DNA of 64,000 bases, taken from positions 273,456 to 337,455 of the forward strand of contig JAJEBF010000042.1 in assembly GCA_022824025.1 (NCBI GenBank), in the 5' to 3' direction. Shown here piece after piece: positions 9,279 to 18,875 of this stretch; positions within the stretch are counted from its first letter, which is position 1; each line of letters starts with the position of its first letter. Origin of the DNA: Caldilineaceae bacterium. Lineage in GTDB: Bacteria > Chloroflexota > Anaerolineae > Caldilineales > Caldilineaceae. The notes under the pieces are model-generated. The model was given only the letters and a program-made list of their open reading frames with translations, did no database searches and had not been told where the DNA came from. The position numbers and the translations under genes are program-made.

Positions 9279-10640
9279 ATGCGCGTGTTTCTCGACCAGC
9301 TGGGCTGCCGGCTAAATTTCAGCGAAAATAACACACTGGCGGGCCAGCTCAACGCCGCCGGTCATCACATCGTCGGCCGCGCGGAGGATGCGCATGTCAT
9401 CGTGCTCAACACCTGCGCGGTCACGACACAGGCTGCGCGCAAGAGCCGGCAGGCCGCTCGGCGCCTGCACAAACGCAACCCCGACGCCCGCATCGCAGTG
9501 ACCGGCTGCTACGCAACCCTGGCGCCGAAAGAGACCGCCCAGCTTCCAGGCGTTCAGCTCGTGTCCGACAATCAGTCCAAGGAGATGCTGCATACGCTGC
9601 TCGAGCCCTGGAGCGCAGACTTCTCCGATCCCGAGGACCTGGTAAGGGTTCAACCCCACGGCACTCCATTCCCGCCGGCTTTGGCGGACGAAACCGGCAG
9701 CCGCACGCGCGCCTTTGTCAAGGTGCAGGACGGCTGCCAGAACCGGTGCACCTTCTGCATCGTAACCACCCTGCGCGGAGAGAGCCGCAGCCGGACAACG
9801 GCCAACGTCGTGCAGGAGATCCAGGCTCTGGCCGCGAGCGGCTACCGCGAAGCAGTCTTAACCGGAGTCCATCTGGGCGCCTACGGCCGCGACCTGGCGG
9901 GCTCCCGCCGCACTGACCTCAAGGAACTGGCGGCCTCCATTCTCGCCCAGACCGACATCGCCCGCCTGCGGCTCAGCAGCCTCGAACCCTGGGAGCTGGC
10001 CGACGGCTTCTTCGACCTGTGGCAGCGCTGGCCCGATCGCCTGTGCCCGCACCTGCACCTCCCGCTGCAGGCCGGCACGGACAACCAGCTGCGCCGTATG
10101 GCCCGGCGTTGCACTGTCGCCAGCTTTCGCAGGTTGGTGGCCGATGCCCGCGCCGCCATCCCCGACCTGACCATCACGACCGATCTGATCGTCGGCTTTC
10201 CGGGCGAGTCTGAGTCCGATTTTGAGGAAGGCCTGCGCTTCGTCGAGGAGATGCGTTTCGCCCACGCGCACATATTCCCCTTCAGCGCACGCGCCGGCAC
10301 AGCCGCGGCCGCCTTCAACGGCCGCGTGCCCAAGGCGATCAAGCAGGAACGTTCGCGGCAATTGCACAAGCTCGTGTCCCGCACGGGGCAGAGCGAGCGG
10401 GCGCGATTCCTTGGGGCCATCCGCCCCGTCCTGTGGGAGGGCGCCGGCAAGGAGCTCACAGACCAGGCCGACACTCTTCTCTGGACCGGACTGACCGATA
10501 ACTACCTGCGCGTCATGGCCCATGCTCCGGCCTGCGTTAACCTTGGCAACCAAATCACCCCCGTCTGTCTCGTCGAACTCCACGGCGATACCATGTTCGG
10601 CGTACCCCAGCTGCCAGAGTCTCCCTCCGCAGACAGCTAA
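9279..10640 (+). CDS. mtaB: tRNA t6A methylthiotransferase MtaB
   Basis: Radical SAM enzyme that adds a methylthio group to N6-threonylcarbamoyl-A37 of ANN-decoding tRNAs. The 453-residue protein has the N-terminal UPF0004 domain with cluster cysteines C10, C46 and C77 (LGCRLN, NTCAVT, TGCYA), the radical SAM motif CQNRCTFC (C153, C157, C160), GVHLGAYG typical of MtaB rather than MiaB, and a short TRAM-like tail. ATG 9279 matches the family start [13 protein letters not shown]; an upstream in-frame TTG at 9231 is possible. Upstream is a divergent epimerase gene; downstream the MFS gene starts 53 bases later on the same strand. Confidence 0.93.
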   Translation: MRVFLDQLGCRLNFSENNTLAGQLNAAGHHIVGRAEDAHVIVLNTCAVTTQAARKSRQAARRLHKRNPDARIAVTGCYATLAPKETAQLPGVQLVSDNQSKEMLHTLLEPWSADFSDPEDLVRVQPHGTPFPPALADETGSRTRAFVKVQDGCQNRCTFCIVTTLRGESRSRTTANVVQEIQALAASGYREAVLTGVHLGAYGRDLAGSRRTDLKELAASILAQTDIARLRLSSLEPWELADGFFDLWQRWPDRLCPHLHLPLQAGTDNQLRRMARRCTVASFRRLVADARAAIPDLTITTDLIVGFPGESESDFEEGLRFVEEMRFAHAHIFPFSARAGTAAAAFNGRVPKAIKQERSRQLHKLVSRTGQSERARFLGAIRPVLWEGAGKELTDQADTLLWTGLTDNYLRVMAHAPACVNLGNQITPVCLVELHGDTMFGVPQLPESPSADS

Positions 10641-10693
10641 GGGGCCCCTTCGCGCAGCGTCACCGGCCGCGTCAGCCAAAAAAGGAGCATCCA

Positions 10694-12088
10694 GTGCCCA
10701 CGGAGTCTACATCTGAGCCCAAACAGACCGCCGCGCCCCAGCTGAAGCCGGGCAATCGAAAGGAGCAGTTCGGCTGGTACTTCTATGACTGGGCCAATTC
10801 CGCCTTCTCGACAACAGTTGGCTCCGTCTTCCTTGGCCCCTATGTCTCCAATCTGGCCGGGCTGGCCGCGGGGGCAGATGGAATGGTCCGTATTCTGGGC
10901 ATTCCAATGGATCCCTTCTCATTTGTATCCTACTGCATCTCGATTTCCGTGATCCTGCAGGTGTTGTTCCTGCCGGTTCTGGGCGCAATTGCCGATTTTT
11001 CCAGCCTGCGAAAGAGGCTGATGCAGATCTTTGCCGTTGCCGGCTCCTGGGCCACGATGTTCATGTTCTTTGTCACGGAACCGACCTGGTGGCTGGGCGG
11101 TCTCCTCTTCATCATCGCCAACCTGTGTTTTGGGGCGGCCATCGTCTTCTATAACGCCTACCTGCCCGAAATCGCCGAGCCCGAAGACCGCGACCGCGTT
11201 TCGTCTGTGGGCTGGGCGCTGGGCTATCTGGGGGGCGGCATTCTGCTCACACTCAACCTGGTTTTCTACCTGATGCGCGAAACGCTCGGTGTCGACACCA
11301 ACCTGGCAGTCCGCATCAACCTGTTCTCCGGCGGGCTGTGGTGGTTCTGCTGGTCCTTCGTAACATGGAAGCTGCTGCGTTCGCGCGACACCGCCAAGGA
11401 GCTGCCGCCCGGCGAGACCTATCTGTCGACCGGCCTCAAACAGCTGTGGGAGACCTATCAAGAGACCGCCAGGTATCCCCATACGATCCGCTTCCTGATC
11501 GCCTACCTGCTCTACAACGACGGCATTCAGACTGTGTTCGCCGTGGCCGCCATCTTTGCCGCCGCCCCCCTCGTTCAGGGAGGGTTGGGCATCGAACAGG
11601 AAACGCTCACCATGGTGATACTCATGATCCAGTTTGTCGCCTTTGGCGGCGCGCTCCTTTTCGGCAGGTTGGCGATCCGCTTTGGAGCCAAAAAGGCCCT
11701 GATCGTCGGTCTGATCGTCTGGACAGTGGTGGTAATCTACGCCTATCTGGGTCTGAGAGGGGAGAACCGCGTCCTGGAGTTCTGGATCCTGGGCGCATTG
11801 ATCGCCCTGGTGATGGGCGGCACACAGGCGGTCAGCCGGGGCCTTTTCGCCAACATGATTCCGCCGGGCAAAGAGGCGGAATTCTTCTCCATCTATGAAG
11901 TCAGCGAGCGGGGCACCTCCTGGCTCGGCCCGCTGGCCTTCGGCCTGGTCAACCAGATTACAGGCAGTCTGAGACCGGCCATCGTTTCCATTATCGCCTT
12001 CTTTGTCGTGGGACTGTTCCTGCTGCTTCGTGTTGACGTACGTCGGGCCATCGCCGAATCGGGAAACAGGCCCCCCGCGGTTGTCTGA
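10694..12088 (+). CDS. UMF1/Atg22-like MFS transporter
   Basis: A 464-residue integral membrane protein with about 12 hydrophobic helices. The N-terminal GWYFYDWANSAFSTTV is the hallmark of the UMF1 (Atg22-like vacuole effluxer) branch of the major facilitator superfamily. A GGTQAVSRGLFANMIPP loop and a later SERGTSWLGP also fit. Bacterial members are presumed exporters or permeases of small metabolites; the substrate is unknown. Start GTG 10694 follows AAAGGAG with 7 bases between. It lies 53 bases behind mtaB and faces pyk. Confidence 0.9.
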   Translation: MPTESTSEPKQTAAPQLKPGNRKEQFGWYFYDWANSAFSTTVGSVFLGPYVSNLAGLAAGADGMVRILGIPMDPFSFVSYCISISVILQVLFLPVLGAIADFSSLRKRLMQIFAVAGSWATMFMFFVTEPTWWLGGLLFIIANLCFGAAIVFYNAYLPEIAEPEDRDRVSSVGWALGYLGGGILLTLNLVFYLMRETLGVDTNLAVRINLFSGGLWWFCWSFVTWKLLRSRDTAKELPPGETYLSTGLKQLWETYQETARYPHTIRFLIAYLLYNDGIQTVFAVAAIFAAAPLVQGGLGIEQETLTMVILMIQFVAFGGALLFGRLAIRFGAKKALIVGLIVWTVVVIYAYLGLRGENRVLEFWILGALIALVMGGTQAVSRGLFANMIPPGKEAEFFSIYEVSERGTSWLGPLAFGLVNQITGSLRPAIVSIIAFFVVGLFLLLRVDVRRAIAESGNRPPAVV

Positions 12089-12177
12089 GACGAATCAGAC
12101 CTGGCGCGCGGTGAGTGCCCGGACCTAGCCGCAAATCGCAGCCCACCGCAGTTCCCCGGCCGCCAGAAAGAGGCGCC

Positions 12178-12206
12178 AAACAAAAGACCGCTCCATGCGA
12201 GCGGTC
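12178..12206 (-). terminator. Rho-independent terminator downstream of pyk
   Basis: On the minus strand GACCGCTC (12206-12199), a 5-base loop CATGC-type, and GAGCGGTC (12193-12186) form a perfect 8-bp stem followed by TTTTGTTT. It lies about 90 bases after the pyk stop and can end that transcript. Confidence 0.7.
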
Positions 12207-12296
12207 GCGCGGCTAGCTGTCAAGGTGATAGGGAAGACGAAGAGCTGCCCTCCTCCATCTCGCGGGCAGAGAACCTCCAAGAAACTGTCGAGCTAA

Positions 12297-14171
12297 CTAC
12301 AGATCCCACTCATAGACATTCCCTGTGCGGGCATCAATGACGATGGTCTGGCCGTCCGCCAGTTCGTCCCAGTCGCCCGTCGCCTGCAGAATCGCGGGGA
12401 TGCCCAGCTCAACCGCGGCCAGCGCTGCGACGCTGTCCGGCGCAGACTCCGCCGTAATCAGGCCGCCCGCATGGTATACCAGCTCCATGCTGACCTGGTT
12501 CAACTCCTCGGCCACCAGAATATCCTGCGTGGTCATCATTCTGTGCTGCAACTGTTTGTCCGTCGGATCCTGCTCCGGCTTCAAGCGCACGACGCGTCCG
12601 CTCATGCGGCGGTTGCCCACGCCCTGGCCATGCATGAGCACGCGGGCAATTCGGCGAACCGTCATCAGATTGGTTTCGCCTGGCACACCCCCAACCACGC
12701 CGCCCGTTACAACCGTAACATCTCCCTGCTTCACGAACCCGGCCCGCAACGCAATCCGCACAGCGTCTTCCAACATTTCGTCAATCGTGTTCATCCGCTG
12801 GCCCATCAAGGGATAGACGCCCCAGAACAGGGCCAGCTGGCGGTATACGAGATGGCTCGGGGTGACCGCGATGATGGGAACCGATGGCCGGAAACGGGCC
12901 AGCTTCTTGGCGGTCGCGCCGCGGGCCGTGGGCGCGATGATGGCCGCGGCCCCCACATTCTGGGCCGTATCCACGGTGGCCTCACTCACCGCCTCTGCCA
13001 CCGAAGGGGCCTCGCCAACACGCTTCCCAGGCTCCTGTGCGGAGCCCGTCCCAGAGGCCCCAAGGTAGTCGTCTACCTCCTGGCGCGAAAGACGGTAATG
13101 CGGCTGCGTGATTCTGCGCACGCGCTCCGCCTCCTTGGCGATATTCACCATCGTCTGCACCGACTCCACCGGATAGACGCCGGCCGCCGTCTCACCGGAG
13201 AGCATGATTGCGTCGCTTCCGTCCAGGACTGCATTCGCCACATCGCTGGCCTCGGCGCGGGTCGGACGCGGGTTGCGAATCATGGAGTCGAGCATCTGCG
13301 TAGCCGTGATCACGGGTTTGTCGGTGGCGATGCAGCGCGAGATGATCATTTTCTGTATCATCGGCACCGCTTCAGGGCTGGTCTCGATGCCCAAGTCCCC
13401 GCGCGCCACCATCAGCCCGTCCGATGCCTCGATAATCTCCTCAATGTTATCGACGGCCTCCGGCTTTTCTATCTTCGAGATGATCGGGGTTGCCCGACCC
13501 AAGGGCGCGCGTCCCTGCACCACCTTGCGCAAGGCGTGAATATCGGCCGCCGTCCGGACGAAGCTGAGCGCGATCCAGTCGGCCTGATGTTCCAACGCGA
13601 AGTCGACGTCTACCCGGTCCTTTTCCGTCATCGACGGAACGGTCAGCTTCGTCTGCGGCAGATTCATCCCCTTGCGATCTTCCAAGATGCCGCCAACGAT
13701 CACCCGTGTTCGCACTGTCGTTTCAGTCGCGTCGAGCACCTCCAACTCAAGCAGGCCGTCATCCAGCAGGATCCTTTCCGGGAAATTCGCGGCATCACCG
13801 GACGCAGACCCCTGCCGTCCCTTCCGGACGCTGGCGGGAACCTCCTTATTCTGGATGGGCACTCTGCCCGGTTCCCCGATCACCTCCTCGGTTGTCAGGA
13901 GCAACTCCTCACCGGCGGCCAGCCGCACACCCCCCGGCTGCATCTCACCGACCCGAAGCTTCGGCCCCTGCAAATCGACCAGTATCGCCACCGGCCTGTT
14001 TCGCTCCTGCGCAATCTCACGAATTGTGTGGATATTGCGGGCGTGGAACTCATGGTTTCCATGGCTCATATTGATACGAGCCACATTCATGCCCGCATCG
14101 ATCATACGGGTGAGGATTTCAGGATCTGTACTGGATGGTCCAATCGTGCAGACAACCTTGACCCGCAACAT
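12297..14171 (-). CDS. pyk: Pyruvate kinase with C-terminal PEP-utilising mobile domain
   Basis: Converts PEP and ADP to pyruvate and ATP. The 624-residue protein contains MVARGDLGIE, KPVITATQMLDSMIRNPRPTRAE (K+/Mg2+ and substrate site; shown only in part as motif) and SDAIMLSGETAAG. The last 90 residues (from about MMTTQDILVAEELNQ to the end) form the extra PEP-utiliser swivelling domain known from Bacillus/Geobacillus-type enzymes. Two insertions are unusual: about 15 polar residues in the B domain near KGRQGSASGDAANF, and about 25 residues near GASGTGSAQEPGKRVGEA. Translation begins at ATG 14171. The DUF3048 gene lies upstream on the same strand with a 151-base gap. Confidence 0.94.
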   Translation of the reverse strand: MLRVKVVCTIGPSSTDPEILTRMIDAGMNVARINMSHGNHEFHARNIHTIREIAQERNRPVAILVDLQGPKLRVGEMQPGGVRLAAGEELLLTTEEVIGEPGRVPIQNKEVPASVRKGRQGSASGDAANFPERILLDDGLLELEVLDATETTVRTRVIVGGILEDRKGMNLPQTKLTVPSMTEKDRVDVDFALEHQADWIALSFVRTAADIHALRKVVQGRAPLGRATPIISKIEKPEAVDNIEEIIEASDGLMVARGDLGIETSPEAVPMIQKMIISRCIATDKPVITATQMLDSMIRNPRPTRAEASDVANAVLDGSDAIMLSGETAAGVYPVESVQTMVNIAKEAERVRRITQPHYRLSRQEVDDYLGASGTGSAQEPGKRVGEAPSVAEAVSEATVDTAQNVGAAAIIAPTARGATAKKLARFRPSVPIIAVTPSHLVYRQLALFWGVYPLMGQRMNTIDEMLEDAVRIALRAGFVKQGDVTVVTGGVVGGVPGETNLMTVRRIARVLMHGQGVGNRRMSGRVVRLKPEQDPTDKQLQHRMMTTQDILVAEELNQVSMELVYHAGGLITAESAPDSVAALAAVELGIPAILQATGDWDELADGQTIVIDARTGNVYEWDL

Positions 14172-14322
14172 TCGCGAACTCCAGTGGCTGGTGGCCGGAA
14201 GCCGAATTACACACTATCCAGGGTACGGTTGTTGACTATCTTCAATTGCCTTCTCCACATCCCAAAGCGCAAGGGAGGATGGCAGCAGAATGAGTGCATG
14301 TCGCCTGGGAGACCTCTGACGT

Positions 14323-15555
14323 CTACTGATAGCTGATTCTGTCGCTGGTGCGCACGACCTGAATCCAGGTACGGCCCGGCTTCAGTGTGATCGGCTGCTC
14401 GCCGGGGCCGAGCCAGCGGGGCGGGCTCTGATCATTGGCGCGCCAGGTGCCCTCGTAAACTTTGCCGTTGCGAAAGACGCGCAGGTCGCCAAACCCGTAC
14501 AGATTGATCTTCACGCTTAGCGTTCCCAGGCTGTCTTCAACGATGTTGGTCAGCTCGTGCTCGGCAAAGACGACAATTACATTCTCGCTGCTGATCTGCT
14601 GGCCCGCGGCCTGGTCCATGTGAACCGCGCCGCTCTGATAGCGCAGATACTTTCCGCTCGCCGGGTCGTAGCGCCATTCAACGCCGTTGTTCTCCGGATA
14701 GGGAATCCGAATCGTGGTTGCCTCGCCGGCCCAAAACTCCTTCGGCGCTTCACTGAACGTGAAGCTGGCCCGATCCACCGGCCTGGGGTTGTTCTTCTGC
14801 CCTTCCAGCCAGGGGCTGAAAATCTCAAGGCAGTAGGGCAACAGCGGCGACACATCGCACGTGTTCGCCATGTCGACCATCCACCGGCGCACCCGGTCTA
14901 CGCTCGTGCGCAGACGGGTTCGATAGTTGTCGCCAACGCTGTAAAAGTAGGTGACGCTCTCCGGGTCCTCCGAATCGGCGTCGAGATAGGGGAAGCCCAC
15001 CTCGTTCTTGAGCAGATAGCGGATGCCGTCGCTGCCCCCGGAGCAGGCCAGAATGCCGTCGAACATGTAGGTTGTATGAATGTTCGGCCAGCGCGCGCTG
15101 CGCACGGGCCCGATCTCTTTGGCCGGTATACTCTGGTACAGACTGGTCAGACGGGTCAGATGGTATCCGTCGACAATGAACTCGTACGTTACATCCGCTT
15201 CATTCAGTCCGTAATGGGCAGAGCGGCTCGTAACATCATTGTTAATGCAGACCAGAATCGGATTTTCGCGCGCTAGCGAAGGATCGGCCAGCGGCAATCC
15301 GGTATAAGGCGCAACGCTTCCCGGGACCGGCGTCGCGATCGCCTGTCCCTCCCCCGCAGAGGCAGCGGCGCCTCCCCCGGTATCGCTGTTTCCCTCAGCA
15401 TTTGCAGCAGGCGGAGTTTCCGTGCTAGCCGCTTCCTGTTGCGCCGCAGACTCTGGCGTCTTGGTGGGTGTCGCGGTCGCCGACCCATCGGGACCTGCGC
15501 ATCCGGCGAGGATGAAAATTAGCGCAAAAACGAACGCCCCTGCGTGCGATCGCAT
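14323..15555 (-). CDS. DUF3048 (YerB-like) lipoprotein
   Basis: Secreted lipoprotein of the YerB/DUF3048 family, function unknown. With ATG 15555 the signal peptide is short and standard: MRSHAGAFVFALIFILAGC, lipobox LAGC. A Thr/Ala/Glu-rich linker of about 60 residues follows, then the DUF3048 N-domain (YTGLPLADPSLARENPILVCINN, DVTYEFIVDG, EIGPVRSAR) and the C-domain ending WIQVVRTSDR. The frame continues to TTG 15687, and a TTG at 15669 has AGAAGG well placed upstream, so a start up to 44 residues earlier is possible; it would give an oddly long n-region. Family members occur in Firmicutes and Chloroflexota envelopes. Confidence 0.88.
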   Translation of the reverse strand: MRSHAGAFVFALIFILAGCAGPDGSATATPTKTPESAAQQEAASTETPPAANAEGNSDTGGGAAASAGEGQAIATPVPGSVAPYTGLPLADPSLARENPILVCINNDVTSRSAHYGLNEADVTYEFIVDGYHLTRLTSLYQSIPAKEIGPVRSARWPNIHTTYMFDGILACSGGSDGIRYLLKNEVGFPYLDADSEDPESVTYFYSVGDNYRTRLRTSVDRVRRWMVDMANTCDVSPLLPYCLEIFSPWLEGQKNNPRPVDRASFTFSEAPKEFWAGEATTIRIPYPENNGVEWRYDPASGKYLRYQSGAVHMDQAAGQQISSENVIVVFAEHELTNIVEDSLGTLSVKINLYGFGDLRVFRNGKVYEGTWRANDQSPPRWLGPGEQPITLKPGRTWIQVVRTSDRISYQ

Positions 15556-15890
15556 TGAGGTCGCCGCAGGGGCTTGGCTAAGGCCATCAGCAGGACCCCC
15601 TGGCCCTTCAGCTGCACGAGGGCGGGAGCCGCGCCGGCTCTTCAGAGAGAGAATTGACCTGTGTTTCAATGGAATCCTTCTGTTCAAGTGAATGAAATTG
15701 GCTGGGCCAAATGATACCTGAAAGGCGACTGCTTCCGATGCGCCTAGTATACTACAATCCTACCCTACCATGCTTATTTCAACGTCATGTACTTGGAGAA
15801 GAGGCCGCCCCATGCGTTGCTTTGGCCTCCATCGTGCCACTGTTTCCGGCGGATGGGCCATCGCCGACGCAGCGGCGGGCAGCCGGACAT

Positions 15891-18797
15891 TCAGAGTAAA
15901 CCGGCCAGCAGTGAAACGGGTGAATGGGACCGCAAGCCCGCGAAATGTTTGATCTGTTGCCGGCAGGAGAAACCTGGACTGACCAGCGCCTCATTCTCCT
16001 TCAAATCGCGCGCAGCCGGTAGCAGGCGCCGCTCGCCGATCAGCCTGGAAACGTCGTAATGCTCATAGCCGAAAAGCCCGGCCAGCCCGCAACAGCCGCT
16101 GTCCAAAACCGTCAGTTCACAATCCGGCACCGCGGAAAGAAGCTGCTGCAACGGTTGCATGCCCACCAGCGCTTTCTGGTGGCAATGACCGTGAATCAAC
16201 ACTCTGGCCGGCCCCGGCTTCGTGCGCGGCAAGCGCGGTCCTGCCCACTCCTCAATCAGCTGGCAGGCTGCGGCCACCTTGCCTGCCTCCGCCTGGGCTG
16301 TTCCCCGCAGCAGGCGCGGATGGTCGTCCTGCACGGCCGAGTAGCAGCTGGGTTCACAGAAAAGAATCGGCAGGCCCGCTTCGGCCAGGGGCAGGAGCGC
16401 GGACGTCACGGCCGCGGCCTGCCGCGCCGCGTCATCAAGAAAACCCTTTGAGATCAGCGGCCGTCCGCAGCAGACCTGGGGCGCTACGGTCACTTTTGCG
16501 CCGCAGCTTTCCAGAACGGTGACGGCATCCGCCAACTGATCGGGTTCATAGTAGTTGTTGAACGTGTCTGCGAAGAGCGCGACATCTGCCACCAAGGAGG
16601 AGCCGCCCTCTCCTGCTTCGCGCATGATCCGAGTGAAGGGCCGCCCGCTAAATGCGGGCAAAGGGCGGCGCCGATCCAGCCCAAACAGCATCTCGTTCAG
16701 CCGTCGCACAGGGCCGGCCGCGGCCAGCCAGTTCGAAACGGGGGCCAACCGGCTGCCCCAGCGCGCAATCCGGTCGGCCTGCGCCAGCGCCCGGTCGCGC
16801 AAGGGGGCCCCCTGGCGCGCATGGTACTGGTGGAGAAACTCGCTTTTCAGCCGCGCCATGTCCACACCGGTGGGACATTCCCTCTTGCAGGCCTTGCACT
16901 CCAGGCACAGGTCAAGGACCGGCAGCAGTTCCTCGTCGCCGAATCCGGTCGCCTCCAGGCCCCCTGTCAGCGCCAGGCGCAGCGCATTGGCGCGCCCGCG
17001 CGTACTGTCAATTTCATTGCGCGTCGCCATATAGGACGGGCACATCGTGCCGGTGAGCGTCTTCCGGCACGCGCCCACCCCGCTGCACTGTTCCGCGGCC
17101 CGGAGCAGCCCCCCGAAGTCCGAGAAATCAAACGCCGTCGCGTGCTCTTCCTCCTTGCTGGCTGTTCCTCCCAGGTCCGATTCGGTCTGTCCTGCACCGT
17201 GAGCGGGTTGCTTCAATTCTTCTCTCGTATCGTCGGGCGCCCCGTATCGCAGATTTGCGGTCAAGGCGGGCGCATGCACGATCTTGCCCGGATTCAGCAG
17301 GTTTTCCGGGTCGAAGGCCGCTTTCACCTCGCAGAACGCGCGATAGAGCGCCGAACCGAATATCCTTTCCTGAAACGGCGCCCTCACCAGGCCATCGCCG
17401 TGCTCGCCTGAAAGCGCGCCGCCGTATTCCAGCACGAGGTCCGCCACCTCGTCGGCGATGGCCTCGAAACGCCTTACGCCCTCCACACGCTTCAAGTTGA
17501 TGACCGGGCGTATGTGCAACAGCCCGACGGACGCGTGCGCATAGAACCCGGCCTCTGTGTCGTGCTTCGCGAGGATTTTCTGAAAGTTTCCGATGTAGTC
17601 GTGCAGATGCTGCGGCGGCACCGCAGTGTCTTCGACAAACGAGATTGCCTTCGCGTCTCCGGTCTGCGACATCGTGAGCCCCAGCGCGGCCCGGCGCAGT
17701 TCCCAGATGCGAGCCTGCTCCTCAGCCTCCAGCGCCCGGTAGAGGTAGCTGCCTAACCCGCGGCCTGCCAAGTCCCGTTCGATGCTGTCGATCCTGTCTC
17801 TCAGCTCCCCTTCTGATTCTCCGATGAACTCCACCAAAAGCACTGCGCCGGGATCGCCGTGAATGAATGCGCGCAGCGGCGCGAACTCGATCCGGCCTCG
17901 GGTCTTGTCCAGCATGAAGCGATCGACCAGCTCGACCGCGGACGGACCGTGCTCGAGGATTGCCGGCGTCGCGGCCATCGCCTCCAGAACGTCGTCGAAC
18001 TGCAGGCTGCAAAGGACGCGTGAACCGGGCAGCGGCGCCAGCCGCATCGTGGCCGCCACGGTCAGCCCAAGCGTTCCTTCGGAGCCAACCAGGATGCGGG
18101 ACAGGTTGAACGCCACTCCATTGCCGGGAACAAACTCGTCCAGGTTGTACCCCCCGACCCGCCGCTGAATGCGGGGATACCGCCGCCTGATTTCGTCTTT
18201 CAGCTCACGGCCCAGACGGTGCACTGTGCGATAGGCCCCGCCCTCCAGGTCTTGCCGCGCCAGCTTGTCCTGCAGACTATCCTCTGTCAGCGCGTCAAAC
18301 AGGGCGCTGCTGCCGTCAGCGAGCACCACCTTGAGCGACTCGACGTAATCGATCGTTTTGCCGTAGATGATCGAACGCGTGCCCGCGGAGTTGTTGGCGA
18401 TCATTCCGCCAATCGTGGCCCTGTTGGATGTGGAGAGGTCAAGGGGAAGATGCAGGCCGTGCGGCTTGAGCTGCGCGTTCAGCTCATCGAGGACGAGCCC
18501 CGGTTCGACCGTGACCCTCGCCGCCGCAACGTCGAGGTCGAGCACGCGATTCATGTAGCGCGAAAAGTCAAGCGACAGACCTGCGCCAATCGCCTGCCCG
18601 GCCTGCGAAGTCCCGCCCCCGCGCGCGGTGATCGGGACGCCGTACCGGCGGCAGTGCCGCACCACCTGCGCAACATCATCGCGACTGCGCGGCCTGACGA
18701 CGCCCAGGGGGATGATCTGGTAGACGCTGGCGTCGGTTGCGTGCATCGCCCGGCTGGCGCCGTCGAAACGTGCGTCGCCAGCCAGCGTCTCCCGCAA
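15891..18797 (-). CDS. FAD- and Fe-S-binding oxidase (GlcD-GlcF fusion type)
   Basis: A 968-residue fusion. The first half is a GlcD/D-lactate-dehydrogenase-type flavoprotein (FAD_binding_4: ITARGGGTSQAGQAIG; IGGMIANNSAGTRSI; C-terminal oxidase domain with GEHGDGLVR). The second half is a GlcF-like electron-transfer part with two cysteine clusters (CSGVGACRKTLTGTMCP and CLECKACKRECPTGVD) and two CCG motifs (CCGRPLIS, SGCCGLAG). Expected reaction: oxidation of glycolate, D-lactate or another 2-hydroxy acid, passing electrons to the membrane pool. The start is uncertain. TTG 18797 is the first ordinary start codon, yet homology seems to continue upstream (VDVQGLARDL) to an AGGAG at about 18842-18846 that is followed, 6 bases on, by ATC. 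Last gene of a four-gene operon. Confidence 0.9.
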   Translation of the reverse strand: MRETLAGDARFDGASRAMHATDASVYQIIPLGVVRPRSRDDVAQVVRHCRRYGVPITARGGGTSQAGQAIGAGLSLDFSRYMNRVLDLDVAAARVTVEPGLVLDELNAQLKPHGLHLPLDLSTSNRATIGGMIANNSAGTRSIIYGKTIDYVESLKVVLADGSSALFDALTEDSLQDKLARQDLEGGAYRTVHRLGRELKDEIRRRYPRIQRRVGGYNLDEFVPGNGVAFNLSRILVGSEGTLGLTVAATMRLAPLPGSRVLCSLQFDDVLEAMAATPAILEHGPSAVELVDRFMLDKTRGRIEFAPLRAFIHGDPGAVLLVEFIGESEGELRDRIDSIERDLAGRGLGSYLYRALEAEEQARIWELRRAALGLTMSQTGDAKAISFVEDTAVPPQHLHDYIGNFQKILAKHDTEAGFYAHASVGLLHIRPVINLKRVEGVRRFEAIADEVADLVLEYGGALSGEHGDGLVRAPFQERIFGSALYRAFCEVKAAFDPENLLNPGKIVHAPALTANLRYGAPDDTREELKQPAHGAGQTESDLGGTASKEEEHATAFDFSDFGGLLRAAEQCSGVGACRKTLTGTMCPSYMATRNEIDSTRGRANALRLALTGGLEATGFGDEELLPVLDLCLECKACKRECPTGVDMARLKSEFLHQYHARQGAPLRDRALAQADRIARWGSRLAPVSNWLAAAGPVRRLNEMLFGLDRRRPLPAFSGRPFTRIMREAGEGGSSLVADVALFADTFNNYYEPDQLADAVTVLESCGAKVTVAPQVCCGRPLISKGFLDDAARQAAAVTSALLPLAEAGLPILFCEPSCYSAVQDDHPRLLRGTAQAEAGKVAAACQLIEEWAGPRLPRTKPGPARVLIHGHCHQKALVGMQPLQQLLSAVPDCELTVLDSGCCGLAGLFGYEHYDVSRLIGERRLLPAARDLKENEALVSPGFSCRQQIKHFAGLRSHSPVSLLAGLL

Positions 18798-18875
18798 ATC
18801 GCGGGCTAGCCCCTGAACGTCAACTTCGCTCGCGATAGCTATCTCCTGACGGGCTTTGGTTCAGCGGCGGATGTG

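Noticed and set aside
12471..14336. 621-codon open frame on the plus strand across pyk
   Set aside because: Mirror frame of pyruvate kinase, His/Arg-rich without family features; no ribosome site.
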